Made by a program: the position numbers and the translations under genes. A stretch of 64,000 bases of DNA from Centropus unirufus (lineage: Eukaryota > Chordata > Aves > Cuculiformes > Centropidae): assembly GCA_013397695.1 (NCBI GenBank), contig VYZI01000101.1:547922-611921 (forward strand), written 5' to 3'. Under the pieces are notes generated by a model, which saw nothing but the letters and a program-made list of their open reading frames with translations, was not told where the DNA came from and ran no database searches. Of the stretch, positions 11,754-24,293 are shown piece by piece. Position 1 is the stretch's first letter. Each line of letters opens with the position of its first letter.

Positions 11754-13674
11754 TCCACAGCGTATGAGCAGCAGCTTCAGGGAACAGTGGTATGAAACTT
11801 CCTTTGTTTTGTGCATCAGGAGCAGGCGTCTGGATGTGGCTCCTCTGCAGGGCTGCCTAGACTGTACAGCCCCACTGAAGGCAGTGAAGGCAATGGAGTT
11901 GTCCACGTGTTGACAGTGAGCAAATTGTCTATTCCTATTGTTGCTGGATGAGCCACTAGGTAACCAGATTGATTTTATGATCCCTTACTGAGTGTTCAGG
12001 ACTGCTGCTTGAAAAAGACATCTTTTATCTGTCAGCCAGTAAGTCTCACATTGAGTTGCAAACATACTGGAGAGCTGAAATTCAGCAAGACCGTTTTTAT
12101 GAATAGAAACATCTTCAGAATAGACACTCTCCTGAACACACAGTTGTTTTACAGGAATTTCAGAAGTCCTTATGGTGGATAGATAAGCCAACTCTGGATA
12201 AAATAAGAACCAGACTATACTTTGAACTGCCGTTTGAACAGAACCTTTTTGAAGAACTTAAAAAGTTCTGAGTTTTGTTCATCTTTCTGCCTTCTTCTCT
12301 TCTTTTCTTTTTTTCAGGCTTAATTGGAAGCAAATAGCATACGATAGCAGATAAGAGGCTTTTTTGCAGCCTTATTGACATGAAATATGTCAGATCTGCA
12401 ACAAAGATTTTTCTAGTTTATCAACATCACTCAAGATCTTAGATATTTGACATGCATATAAAGCAAAATCCTCCATTGTCCAAAACCTAAATACTACACC
12501 AAACAGCATATTAGCTACAATGACCACCACTATGGCTGTTCTCTTCAGAACAGCCATAAACCCCAAAGAATGTAAACTAAGTATGAGCAGACATTGAGTT
12601 TTTCCTCAAGTGAATGTTCACAGCTCTTCCAGGTCATCCAGTAAGTAGTATTCCATCCTTTGCACCACCTTTGCCTTTTTAGTAACAGTCAATCAATGAG
12701 AGGAGTCCAGAAGAAGCTGCAGAATATAGCCCCACCGAGATCCCTCTCTATTCTGAACTATTGTCTTGCTTTCCACAAATCTTTGCCATCTCTTAGAGAA
12801 GTTAATAACATGCTAGTGGTGATTCAAAAAAACAGAATCTCTCAACAGGAGAAATTGTGACTGTTGAGACAACCACTTCACCAAAGGAAACTTCCAGATC
12901 CACTGTAGATCTTTTAGCAAGTCTATGCACTTGCACAGTATTCTCTGTTTTGGGAACACTGTAAGCAAACATTAACTAGCTGATTCTCTTGGAAGCCCCA
13001 CAGAAGAGATATTAACCTTTTTTAGCAGTGGAATACTTAATGCTAGAGTTAACAAGACCTTAAAGATCTGAAAGAAGCTGACCAGCACTGGCATTAGAAA
13101 TTGCAGAATTCCTACCCTGCATTCACCTGTTCAAGTGGTTAGATAGCACATCTTTACCTCAACTAGGTTTTCTGTATCTACAGATTACAAGATATGTATT
13201 TTTTGGTGATGCAGGCTGAAAAGGGGGTTAATTTTATAGTTGAAATTGCTCCAAAATTATTAAGTAAGTGTCTTTAGAGTGTTCCTTTGAGAGAGTGTCC
13301 TGATGATAGAATAGTACTTAGCTCATACCACAGTGCTGCTATCTTATGTTGTCTTGGCTGAGTGCGTTGTTTAACTGTACTGAAGGAACCATGTGACGTG
13401 TTCTGCATATATCCTAGTGCAGTCTGACAGCAATACTTAACCAAAATTAACTGTTACCACTCCCTGAACATTTGCATGGCCTTGAGCAGATACTAAAGTT
13501 GTAGCAAAAATGTGGGTTTAGGGAACAAATTACTAATTCCAAGTGATTGCTAACTACCAGATTCAAACTCATGAGTTTACGTGTATTTCTAGGCTGTTTC
13601 CTGTCTGGGAGTTCTATTCCAACCGCATCCATTTTTTTAACATAGGAAATATCTTGTTCTCTTTAATTAGAATT
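11754..13674. other. Non-coding flank
   Basis: No exon or repeat family was recognised here. The only structural item is the short perfect hairpin at 12531-12558, given separately. Open frames are short and lack domain signatures. Confidence 0.5.
12531..12558. repeat. Perfect 12-bp stem hairpin, 4-nt loop
   Basis: TATGGCTGTTCT at 12531-12542 is the exact reverse complement of AGAACAGCCATA at 12547-12558, separated by CTTC. The following bases do not form a T-run that would suggest a pol III terminator, and there is no longer stem as expected of a microRNA precursor. Confidence 0.8.
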
Positions 13675-13760
13675 GCACTTAGGCTCAGATCTGCAAATGT
13701 TTAAAGTGAACAGTGACAGAGTTTAAGTGCTTAAGTGAAATCTTGTGATCCCAAGAACCT
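13675..13760. repeat. Ancient amniote CR1 tail
   Basis: The order CTTAGGCTCAGATCTGCAAA, then TTTAAGTGCTTAAGTG, matches a familiar arrangement in old amniote CR1-derived repeats (a 'GATCTGCAAA...AAGTGCTTAA' pattern). It is strongly diverged and short. Family-level assignment is by eye. Confidence 0.45.
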
Positions 13761-14929
13761 CTTCTTAGCTTCTGTCTACCTTGATTGTGCCGAAACTTCA
13801 CAAATGCATGTGAACCTTAACTTAAAATAAAGTGGGCTCACAAGTGCTGCTGTTGTGGCAGAAATGAGCAATGTGGAAAATATTTTCCTCAGACATCTCT
13901 CCGGATGAGCAATCTTTCCTCTTGTAAAAGTAGGGGGTCATATATGCATTTACCACCTATGAAGAGAGTGACCCAACCACCAGAATGTAAGGAGAGTCTG
14001 GGACCTGCGGAGATCTGTTTAGTGAAATTGGTCAAACTGGCCTGAAAGAATAAAAGACTAATTTGGCTGCAGAAAGAGATTTGACTCCTAACTTAATTAA
14101 TTAGGTAATGAAACAATTTTAATACTTCATCCATGGCCATTTAATGTGAAATGAAGGAAGAGGCCGTAGAAGACAGTCTGGAAACTGGAAGTCCATTTTC
14201 TCAGTTGCATACCTTATTTGCTGTGCTAGCGGGTTGTCGCCATGCCACTTAACTTTATCATCAAAGCGATTTTTCTGCTTCTTATAGCAGCTTCTAGAGA
14301 GTCTTACTGCATTTGACTGGTTGGTAGTTGAAGCTTTAATACCTGGTGGTTGGAGTAAGTCTTCAGGAACAGCAGGGTGCGAATTTGTAACCTCCAGGCA
14401 GAGGAGGGCTGGCCGAAGCTTCTCCTTTTCCCAGTGAAGTCAGTAATTCTTATTCATTGAACAGGGCATGGGGGACAGAGAGCTTTTGGCACTGCCCTCC
14501 CTTTTCCTCCTCTGATGGTGTTCAGAGGAACTAGGTGGTACCTTCTCTCCTCCTGAAATCAATGGCCTGGGAAGATACAAAGGTAGAGAATTTGGTTGAA
14601 TTGTGGGCCCTGAGGGCAAGGAGTAGTCTCTCAGTAGAAGTTAATTCAAACACTAGTGGTAGATACTATTTAAATACTGCCCCCACTGCCTCCGTATTGA
14701 TTGCCAGAGATCAGTCTCTGTCTAGTGTTTAAGGCACCTAATTCTATACAGTATTTTGACAGCTTATGAGTGTAACTCGGAGCAGTGGGTTCATCTATGA
14801 ATGGTGTGGTCCCACTCTTGTCTCCCTAGGGAAGGTGCTTGTGATGTTTGTTTTTATTCAATTTAGGTATTGGAGTTTCTTGGGCAGATTTTGTTACTGG
14901 CACTTGTTTTTTGGCTGTATTACAGGTGG
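13761..14929. other. Non-coding flank
   Basis: Nothing recognisable as exon, RNA gene or repeat. It includes an ACTTAATTAATTAGG homeodomain-type AT word near 14092-14106. Open frames of 60-90 codons appear by chance. Confidence 0.5.
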
Positions 14930-15360
14930 GTGATGTAGGGCCTCTCATCAGGGTGCCAGCAGGGGCTGGCAGCTCCCTGGGGGCTGAGAGCAGTGGGAGC
15001 TTCCCCCCAGGACGGATGGGTGGCAGGGCTGGGCGGCCTGGGGCCATCTCACCACTCCAGCCAGGAGCAGGGCTGCTTGGAGCATAGGAATGGCTCAAGC
15101 CACAGGCATGGGGAGCCTCCTGAGGGCAAGACTGAGGCCACGCCAGGATGTGAACCCATAGAAGCTAGGGCAGGGCAGGGTTGTGGGGAGCTGGGAACTT
15201 GTGTGCTGCCCTACTGCAGCATTACTGGGGCAAGGGCTGATAGCCACGGGGAGCAGAAATGGGGTCCTGGCATATGGATGGAGTCAGGAGAGCCCCAGAG
15301 GGTGAGTAGGGACAATCAGAGCTGGCAGTGTCCCCCTAGGCCCAGTCACCTATTGTCAGT
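14930..15360. other. Isolated GC-rich block of unknown origin
   Basis: About 430 bases are much richer in G and C than the AT-rich surroundings, with edges near 14930 and 15360. CpG is sparse, unlike the promoter island. Overlapping frames of 79-135 codons exist on both strands (for example 14993-15400, +), but they are rich in Gly, Ser, Pro and Gln from composition alone and carry no domain. No terminal repeats were found. An eroded transposon interior, an old retrogene or a local GC-biased segment are all possible. Confidence 0.45.
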
Positions 15361-18300
15361 CCATAAGTTAGACCCACTATGTAGCAGCTCCACCAGATGA
15401 AATGGTTCATTTCTTCCTGCTTTACATTTTCTGAATAGTGTAACGATAGGTTTGCTTTCACATCCTTTGAGATTAGTCTTTATTTCAGACAATGCTTTCA
15501 ACACTAAAAGGGTCATAAAAATAGACAGTTCCTGAGAGCTTAGAAAGAAAAACTGCTAGTCTCCCATCCTTCTCCCACCCCCAAATTATTTGATAATGGA
15601 ATGGGAAGCTTTCCCATAATCTTTTGCTTGATTTTCGCTAATATGAACCTGTCAAAGATCGTGGCATTTCCTCACTGTGTGATGTGGAGCCAGCTGGAAC
15701 CAAATAATTCACCCACATTTTCCATCATTTTTGTATTCTGATAGGAGCTTCTGCTTAGCAGAAATTAGAAAATACCTGTTATTCCTTCCTTGCTGTCATG
15801 GTGGCCATGCTGAGGCAGTTTCATACTTAGCTGAAGTCTGGATAGATTTGAATAAATGTGACCAGATCAAAAATAATGGGTTTTCTGCCTGGAACCCACA
15901 CCCTATTCTTATGGCAGTTGAAAAGGAAAGTAATTTAAGAAATGACACTTTCCTTTCTACTCACTGCTGCAAATACATACTTTCAAGGATGAATTAGGAA
16001 CATTCCTCCTTTGGCTTGAAGATGCAGAGATTCAGGTCTGTAAAAATACCTTCGTACATCCTCAACCTTACTCCTATAGAAGGCAGAAATACCACTTCTA
16101 TGCAGTCACGTGGACCGGCTTGCCACAGAAACATGATTAACTTCTTTTATAATTTCAATTGTACTTCTCCTAGCAAGAGAATCTATAAGGGTGGGCAGCC
16201 TCTCCAAAATACAGCCAGTCAGCCCTTTGGTTTCAAGGCCCGATGGCTTTGCAGCTGAGGGAAAGAACCTCTTCCACTCTGCTTTCCTGTTTCCAGACTC
16301 TCTTTTGGTCTGTACTGAGTCTGTTTTAAGCATTAATGTTTTGCATGTGTCATCTTTCAAACTCTAATCCATTGCTATGGACCCATCTAGTGACGACTTT
16401 ATAGATTCTTTATATTCATAAAGGCACTTCACACTTAACTTTTAATGTTGTGTGTTATGTTTGTATTTTTGTGTTTGTAATGGATCACAGTAACCAAGCT
16501 GATTGCTTTCTAAGAAAACTTCATTCAGGCTGGTGTATTTAGACATTGAGCAAACAATGACACTTATGTGTGTACCTCTGAATAAAGGCATAGGTACAAG
16601 GAATATGGTTGAACTGTTAGGGAGACGGCATCAAATATTATAGCTGTATTTTAAATCACCAGAAGTGAGAACTGTCCTTAGACTGAATGTGAGGAAACTT
16701 CTACTCACTGCTATGGGAACGGAAATGCTAAGAGTCAATTTCCAGTTTAGAATGATGCCACAAAACCTGTATTTGTCGCTTACAGGCATCACCTTCTGTA
16801 TTGTAACCAGCTTGGTGAATGTGGTGCTCCCAACAGCTTCTCTACACACACCAACTGTAAAGAACTGGGCAATGTGCTATGGTTTTCAGTGATAATCTAC
16901 TGCCTCATTGATTTGTGCAATGATCTATGAGATTTTTGGACAGCCAGAAATGGCTCAGCGGCATCTGACTCTTCAGCAACAGATGCTGAATATCTGAAAA
17001 TCCTAAACAGGTGCTCCTGGTTTATGCAGAATAACTATGCGCTATCAGACTAATGTGACAAAGATCATGGAACTCGCTGTTCACATGATGTGAGATCCAG
17101 TTAAGTGCATGTAACAGGTCTGTTGCCTTTGTACCACCCATGTAGGTGGAGTTGAGCCTCCTTTCTGTTATTCCTGGTGTTCACTAATCTGCAAATCTGA
17201 ATAGCCTAACAGATTATTTCTAAGAGGGATGCTCATTGTAGTCCTCCCCATGTAGTATGCTCGCTGTGCTATATTAATAACTGACTATTGACGTATAAAC
17301 AACCATTTTAGTTCACAGATTTTCTGTGTAGCAAACTTTAAAAATACAGGAATAAGATTTTTTTTTGTTGTCCCCATATGATAGGGATAGGTCTCTAGAG
17401 GCCCTGTGTAGATATCAGGAATGTGTATACTTAGCAATAATGAAAGCAGTGTTTGCAGCTACAATTCTAATGCAAGCAAATGCTTCACAAGATTCATGAA
17501 GAAATATGTTGTTTTCAAAAGAAAAAAGTAATCTGTCAGGTTTTTACTAATACTGAGACTTTTCCAGCCTGGTTTCTTGGGCTTTCTCTCCTGCCTAAGA
17601 AAATAATGCAAGCTTTCCAGAGTAGTCACACAAAACTCTGCCATCAGGCCTGTAAATGCAGGCCATTGAATCGTTATGAAAAAATAGTAAATATCTCCTG
17701 ATATGGGCTAGTTCAACCATGTGCAGAGTCTCTCAAAACTCTTACACAGCAGCTTAATCTTTCAAAATCCCTGGCCCAGTTGCCTGGTAAAGGAAGCTGC
17801 AGTTCCTTCTTTGCTCTAGAGAGATGATGACATTTCATACCTCTCTTGACAAAGAAAGACTGATTTTATAGGTTTCCTCAGTAAATAAGTATGCATTAAA
17901 AGCCTATGAACCTCTGGGGACTGACCAATTCTAGGGAATGGTCTTGATTCCAAATTGTTGGAAGGCTTGGTTTGCATCCCTCAGAATACAGTATTAGTGA
18001 AGGACGTGTGCTTTTCAAATAAGTATGGCTTAGAACGGGAGTATGTAATGATTATTGCTAGCTAGAAATACAAGGTAACCCCATCCAAAAGAAGCATGGT
18101 GTCTTGAGGGTGGTTTGGTCTGATGAAATTTCAAGGAGTAAATTCAGATATTTTCTAAAAGGCTGTCTGCATCAAGTTTGCTAATAATTTTCGCCTCAGC
18201 ATTGTAATACGGAATAGCAGTTGAGGATTTTTTTCCCTTAGTATTTAACACACAATATTGGGTAAGGAGGATAACAGGTTTGCTGAGAAATTAAATTATT

Positions 18301-19920
18301 TCCCTGTCATATTCTATCATAGAAGACTTAAAAGGGAAATCTAACCTGTATCCATTCTTTTGCAATATTAAGGATTAGATACCATCAAAGAAAAAAAAAA
18401 GGAAGAAAAAGTAGGCGTTAAACCCATCAAATGAAGAGCAACAGAGGACCAGGTAAAGTTAGACATGTCAAAATGTGCTGCTGAAAATTGATGGGGAGCT
18501 CAAATAGGGCTGCTGACTTAATATGTAGTCTTCCCTTTAATATTGGCTTCTAACCTGTAAGGTTGAAGAAAGCAATTTTTTTGCTTCCCTTTAATTGAAG
18601 AGTAGAATTGATGCTGAGAATTAGTCTAATAAATTTTCTCTCCTTGCTTGATAAATTGGTTGAAATAGTAATAAAAAGTAAAATCAGGATATATAGATGA
18701 ATATTGTGATACTATAGCTATCCATCAGCATAGCTTCTCTAAAGAAAAATGATGTCTAATGAGAATCCCTTGAGCTTGTCAACAAATAGTAAAAGACAAT
18801 CATTAGATTTTTTTTTTCCCTTTAAAGAAAGTTTCTGAAAAAGACCTTCACAAGGGACTATTAGAAAATTGATAGGAGTACTTTCAAGAATTGGATAGTC
18901 TTCTGTGGGTCAGAAGACAAAACTAAAAATGTATTATTGGTCTTTGGTGTAAGAAAACTACCGCAGGGGTATCCAAAAGCTGAATGTTGTAGATTATGTT
19001 TCGGGTATGTAGATATATAAATGAATTGAAAATTACTGTGACCAGTGATACAGAAATATTTGCATCTGAGGCAGAATCATTCAGGTCAGGTCTGGGGAAG
19101 ACAGTAGAGGATTCCACACAGGAAGATGTGCAGGATGACCCTCCAGATGCAGAATATTGCATGTTGGACTGAAAAAATGGATGTGGCAATACTGACTGCT
19201 CTATTCTAGCATAACTCTGATCACTTGAGAGGGAAAGGAAGATGGCCTATGTTTCTTTCTGTAATGTTTAATCAAAGTAGGGGGAGTGACCCATAGACAA
19301 GATTCAGTTGTTGAAAATTTAATCAGAATTAATGCTCAAAATAGTAGAGTGGCATCTGTCAGTAGCAAGCCTTTTCCTGCAATACTGGGTTCTTTATGAG
19401 TTAGGCTACCTGAAGAAAGTATATAGCAGAACCAGAAGAAATTCAAAGAGAAGCAGTGCAAAGTTTAATACTGAATAGACTTCTGTATGAGGAAAAAGCT
19501 AAGAGAGTGCTTAGAGGAAAGATTAATAATGAAACTAGATATGAAGTAAAAGTAAAGAAGTTCGATTGCTCCTTTTTATTTTTTCCATTATTGCAAGAAT
19601 TATTATTCAGTCAAATAAAAAATAACAAATATAACGTAGGAAAAAAACTTGTAATTCAACATGTAATTCATTTTTGGTCCAGATTCTAAGAGTACTTCCA
19701 TGTCAGAGAAATAAAATAAGAGACTTGCATGTTTATCTCTGCACTGTGATTCCACATACAAGATTTTGGAGTTAGCCATGAAAAAGTCGCTTTCAGTTTG
19801 ACTTTGCTGACAGTTGATATTCTGTAACATGTCAGGTCCCGTTTGGCCTGTGTAGACACGAGCTCCGAATGAGGGTGGTTGGGTACTGTCTGCTGTGGTA
19901 CTCAGAGGGATACTAGACTC
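15361..19920. other. Non-coding flank
   Basis: AT-rich DNA with many short A and T runs (for example an A/G run at 18389-18410 and a T run at 18809-18818). I see no supported exon, RNA gene or recognisable repeat. Open frames are at most about 90 codons and lack domains. Confidence 0.5.
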
Positions 19921-20465
19921 CTAGTAGTATTTATGTTGGATAAGACCTTTGAGATCAAGTACAGCCACTGACATAACACTTCCAAGTTCACCTCTAAACC
20001 ATGTCCCTAAGTGCCACATCCTCACATCTTTTAAATACCTCCAGGGATGGCAAGACAACTGCTGTGTGTTCCAATTCTTGACAACTCTTTCGGTGAGATA
20101 ATTTTTCCTGATATCTAGTCTGTACCTCCCCTGGCACAACTTAAGGCCATTTCCTCTTGTCCTATTGCTTGTCGCCGGGGAGAAGAGACCAACTCCAGCC
20201 TCACTACGGCCTCCATTCAGGTAGTTGTAGAGAGCAATAACATCTCCCCTCAGCCTCCTCTTTTCCAAACTAAACAACCTCGGGTCCCTCAGCTGCCCCT
20301 CATAAGGCTTGTGTGCCAGACCCTTCACCAGCTCCATTGCCCTTCTTCGCACACATTCCAGCACCTCAATGTCTTTCTTGTTGTGAGGGGCCCAAAACTG
20401 GACACAGTATTCAAGGTGTGGCCTCACCAGCACCGATTACAGGGGGCATGGTCCTTCTTGGCTGG
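19921..20465 (-). mobile_element. CR1 LINE, 5'-truncated, 3' ORF2 fragment
   Basis: This is a chicken-repeat-1 type non-LTR retrotransposon inserted antisense to SOX5. The minus strand keeps a 170-codon open frame (20433 down to 19921) that matches the C-terminal part of the CR1 ORF2 protein just after the reverse transcriptase core. Visible landmarks in order are LVRPHLEYCVQFWAP, KDIEVLECVRRRA, LFSLEKRRLRGD, IALYNYLNGG, TRGNGLKL and LDIRKNYLTERVVKNWN. The full ORF2 protein is about 900 or more residues, so this is the usual 5'-truncated copy with only the last fifth. The 3' end near 19925-19950 resembles the avian CR1 3' region but lacks a clear 8-bp microsatellite tail. Similarity stops near 20450-20465 at the truncation. 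The open frame has been partly preserved by chance or relative youth. The element is not functional. Confidence 0.93.
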
Positions 20466-21053
20466 TATTTCATGGTATCAAACTTGGTCAGGTATTGATT
20501 TTTTTCTGTCTTTTAAAATTTGGTTTAATTTATATTTGAAGCCACTTTATACTTAAGCCAATGTAGTATGAAGTAATGTGTATGACAGAGTTAAAGCAAG
20601 CACCAGGAGATGAGCATGAGGAATAAATTTCCCTCTCTGTCCATATAGAGAGTTCTTGCCTGTTCTAAGTCCACCTTGCTTTGAAACATCTTGGGCATAA
20701 TATAGTGAAAAACTGTCTTGTTTTTAAGCAAGCTGTAGTTTCTGTGTTTCTTGAGGAAGAGGTCTTGCTTAAACTCTGTGGTGCTTTTCCAAGCTACCAT
20801 AAGAAAATTTGCTTTTATTAAAAAAAACCAAATCTTTTTCATTCAATTATACACTGATCCATGGTAATGCCATGGGACTTTTTTAGCAGCCCTCTGTGTC
20901 ATGACTCACAATCTTTTTAGAGACTGCAGTTGCAAAGCTCTTTATCTCTTTATAGTTGCTTTTGTGCAGAAGGCCTGTCCTGACTGTGTACAGAAGGTTT
21001 TAACTTTGACTACAGTATTGGGATTCCTCTGAGAAATTTGTGGCAAGTTACAG

Positions 21054-21154
21054 CAAAAAAAAATAGAAGGACGGTTAAGGAAAAAAAGAAAAAAGAAAGA
21101 GGAGGGGGGAGGAAAGAAGAAGAAAGAATGAAAAAAAAAAAGAAAAGAGAAGGT
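21054..21154. repeat. A/G-rich polypurine low-complexity tract
   Basis: About 100 bases are almost all A and G on the + strand, with runs such as AAAGAAAGAGGAGGGGGGAGG and an A-run around 21131-21141. Only a few pyrimidines interrupt it. It drives spurious Lys/Glu-rich and Phe/Leu/Ser-rich open frames on the two strands. Confidence 0.85.
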
Positions 21155-24100
21155 GTCTGTCTCCTTTTATTTTCCACTCAATTTGCACTTCTGGAGACAC
21201 CTGCTGCCATTCTATTGCTAGCTCAGAATTCATTAGAAAACAAGTTCCACCCATGACATTCTCACGTGTGAAATCCTTGCCCAGTTTTTGAACCACATTG
21301 CTCTCAAGAAAGGGTAGTGGCTACCTGCAAATACCAGGAAAGAAGGTTGACAGGAGTGATCCTGTGGGTCAAATGCTAACAAGGTATGTGCCAGCAAGAT
21401 TGTGTTTCTTGAAGGGGTGTCAAAAGGAATATCTGTGATATCTGATTTGGTGACATTCACTGTTTCTGCATTGTGACATTTTTCTTCGTGAGCCTTAGTC
21501 TGTTAACATGCAGAAGTTAATTTATTTTACTTTATTTATTGGACAGGGGTCAGGCACTTTGTAAATTATGGACTGCATTCTCAGTGAATCAAAATATTTA
21601 GGTTGCTTGTGAGGTTCAGTCCTTGGCATCATGTCACTAATTACTTTTACACAGCTCTGAAATAATGACAAAAGGAAAATGCATCAACAAAGAAAGAGAA
21701 ATTAAATTTTGCAAAACAAAACAAAAGCGACAGAGAAATAGAAAGTGTTTTTTAAGGGGAAAAGCAAGTGACCAAATGTTCAGTCTGGATTTAGTACAAT
21801 GTTATATGGCAAGAGAAGAGACACTCAGCTTTGGATCCTCTCCAGGCAGAGGAAAATTTATGACATAAATTTTCTTTGATAAACATTCCAGAGAAACTTC
21901 TTTGTGTTTTAAAATTAACGACTGTTTGTTTCAGTACAGTGGCCTGTCCTTTTCCTTTGGTTTTGTTTTTTGGTTGGTTTTTTTTTGTTTGCTGTGGGCA
22001 TTTTTAAGATCTCCTTTCTGATTTTTTTTTATATTGTGATATACCTCAATGGTAACTGTTGAAGATATGTCTGGCTTACAAGCTAGTTGGTAGTAGAAGC
22101 TGCTCAACGCTGTACCTGGATTGCATTAGGGCTTTTGAAATGTCCCTAGATATTCTGATTTTTCCCATCCTTACGTTTCAGAGTACTGTAGCACTATGTC
22201 TCAGACTTCTTCCCCATACAAGGTACAGAAGCATCCCCAGGGGCTTTCAGCATACTGCCCCAGCGATGTTTCTAGTGTCTAGCTGTCCCATGTAATAAGA
22301 GATAGGAAGCAAGAGTTAAGCCCCCATAGAAATAGCAATAACAACAGGGCATTGGTCTGTTTTATACCATACTTACATATTTATTTCTCTGTAATAGTGG
22401 CTGAATTGGAGTCTGTGTGTTGGAAGTAGGAGTTCAGCTTTTTGCTTTGATGGAACCAAATGGCATTAGTTTTGCTTTTACTCAGAAGTGGAAAATCACT
22501 CATAGAATTGCATCAGAGCACCGTTAAAATAAATGAATGGCTATGGTATGCTTTTGTAACTTTATAAATGAAACATAACTCCACATACTCACTGTGTCAG
22601 TGTGCAAGGTATAAGATAGCAACATGTTTTATAACTCCTTCTCTTACAGAGATGCATTTAATGTCATTAGAATCATTGCTTAATTTACAGTTTAATCTTC
22701 CCAGTGACATGTATAACAAGTTAAATATCAGTAGAGTGCATTTAATAAACACTAATTTGTATTAATCTTATCATAGGCTGTATATGTCATGTAGGGAATT
22801 GGTGTGTGGTACAGTAAAAAAAAGGGAATGTATTTACAAATTTGTTCTGAATTTACAAGCCGTATGTTTCAGGTTATATATTTTTGAAACATTTACGAGA
22901 TAGCAGTTACATGAATTCTTATGAGTATACAGACTAAAATGGAATAAAATAGATAAGCAATTTACAGAATATAAGAATTACCTTTTTGTGTTCTTTGTTG
23001 GATTGTCATCACAGACCATGAACTGGTTTAGATAGAGGATATTTCTTACAAAAGACGTAATCCTTCACCGCTTTTCTTGTAAAAAGTGACTGGAAAATGG
23101 TAATATTATTTGAAAGTAATTTATATATTCTCACTTTTCCTCTAATCCAATGGACTATATAATATGGAGGGCAACTGCAAAATGAGCTATACGTGTTTGT
23201 ATCATGCCCACTGCAAAAGGGCTCAAGCTGTTGAGCTGAAGGTGTCTGCTAGCCCCGTGCTAGATGTGTAATATACAACCATAATGGCACTAAAAGACAA
23301 CTGCTTCAGTGAAGAGAAACAGACAGTAGCTGTACCTGTGGGCATGGAGAATTTTGATCGCAGGCACCAGACCAAACCTCATGGCCACAAGAGGAAGGCT
23401 GGAAGGCCTTCACAAAACACATGGGACTAGGTAGTTAGGGGTATTAAAAAATACCCTTACATGTTTAATTGCACGATGCTGGTTTTGTATCAGACAGTCA
23501 ATGGAAGAAACTCTGTTTTAAACCCAGTGGCCTTGATGCACAGGTTAGTAAGAGCAGGCTACAGTGGAAAAAGCAGCCAGAATAGAAATATAGAAACAAA
23601 ATGTGGTTACTGTAACCCAATCAGTGGATGAGTTAAAAAAAAAAAAGAGACAAAATTGTTATTGGGGAAGTGACAAGATTGTGGTGATAAACCTGCAAGA
23701 ATTGACAGCCATGCAGAGAGGCCCACTGGGCTAAGCAGAAAGATCTCAATTTTGGTGCATTTGGAATCACACTCAACAATTATTACCTACTTTTACAAAT
23801 AGTTCAAAGTTTTATTATTATGATACTTAGGCTCAGAAGCTTATGTTTGGCTACAGAACTTTGGTTGCCTGTTCAAGAGACTCAATTTTTACCAACCACT
23901 CCTACGCACACACACACCCCCCAGGTGAAAAGGGAATTATTTCTGTTTGATGGGAGTTGGTTATCTGTATGAAATGAGTTAGTCATTGTTGGGTATATTG
24001 TGGCAGGCATTTACATGTTCTAACAGTCATTGGAAGTGACACCGAGGAGGAACGTTCCCACTGGCATTGTCGCCTGAGATGTTGGATTGGTGCTGACAGT

Positions 24101-24263
24101 AAACAGGCCTGCCACTCAGAAAGCGATCATCCTGATCGGGATGGAGGCAGAGTACGGAGGTTGTGGGTAAGGTGAGGCTGTGAGCTTTGGTTGGGACAGT
24201 ACGTTCCAGGAAAAATCAGCCTGTAAAAAAAAAAAGAACACAGGAAAAAAAAAAAAATCAGAG

Positions 24264-24293
24264 TAACAGGTTCCTAACAGGTTCCTAGGTTCC
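24264..24293. repeat. 11-bp tandem duplication
   Basis: TAACAGGTTCC occurs at 24264-24274 and again at 24275-24285, followed by a partial copy TAGGTTCC at 24286-24293. It is a small local duplication just after an A-rich run. Confidence 0.75.

Noticed and set aside
11490..11906. 138-codon minus-strand open frame
   Set aside because: It runs through a probable hAT remnant and its palindrome; the translation has no transposase motif.
14993..15400. 135-codon open frame in the GC-rich block
   Set aside because: Low-complexity Gly/Ser/Gln/Pro content explained by base composition, with competing frames on both strands.
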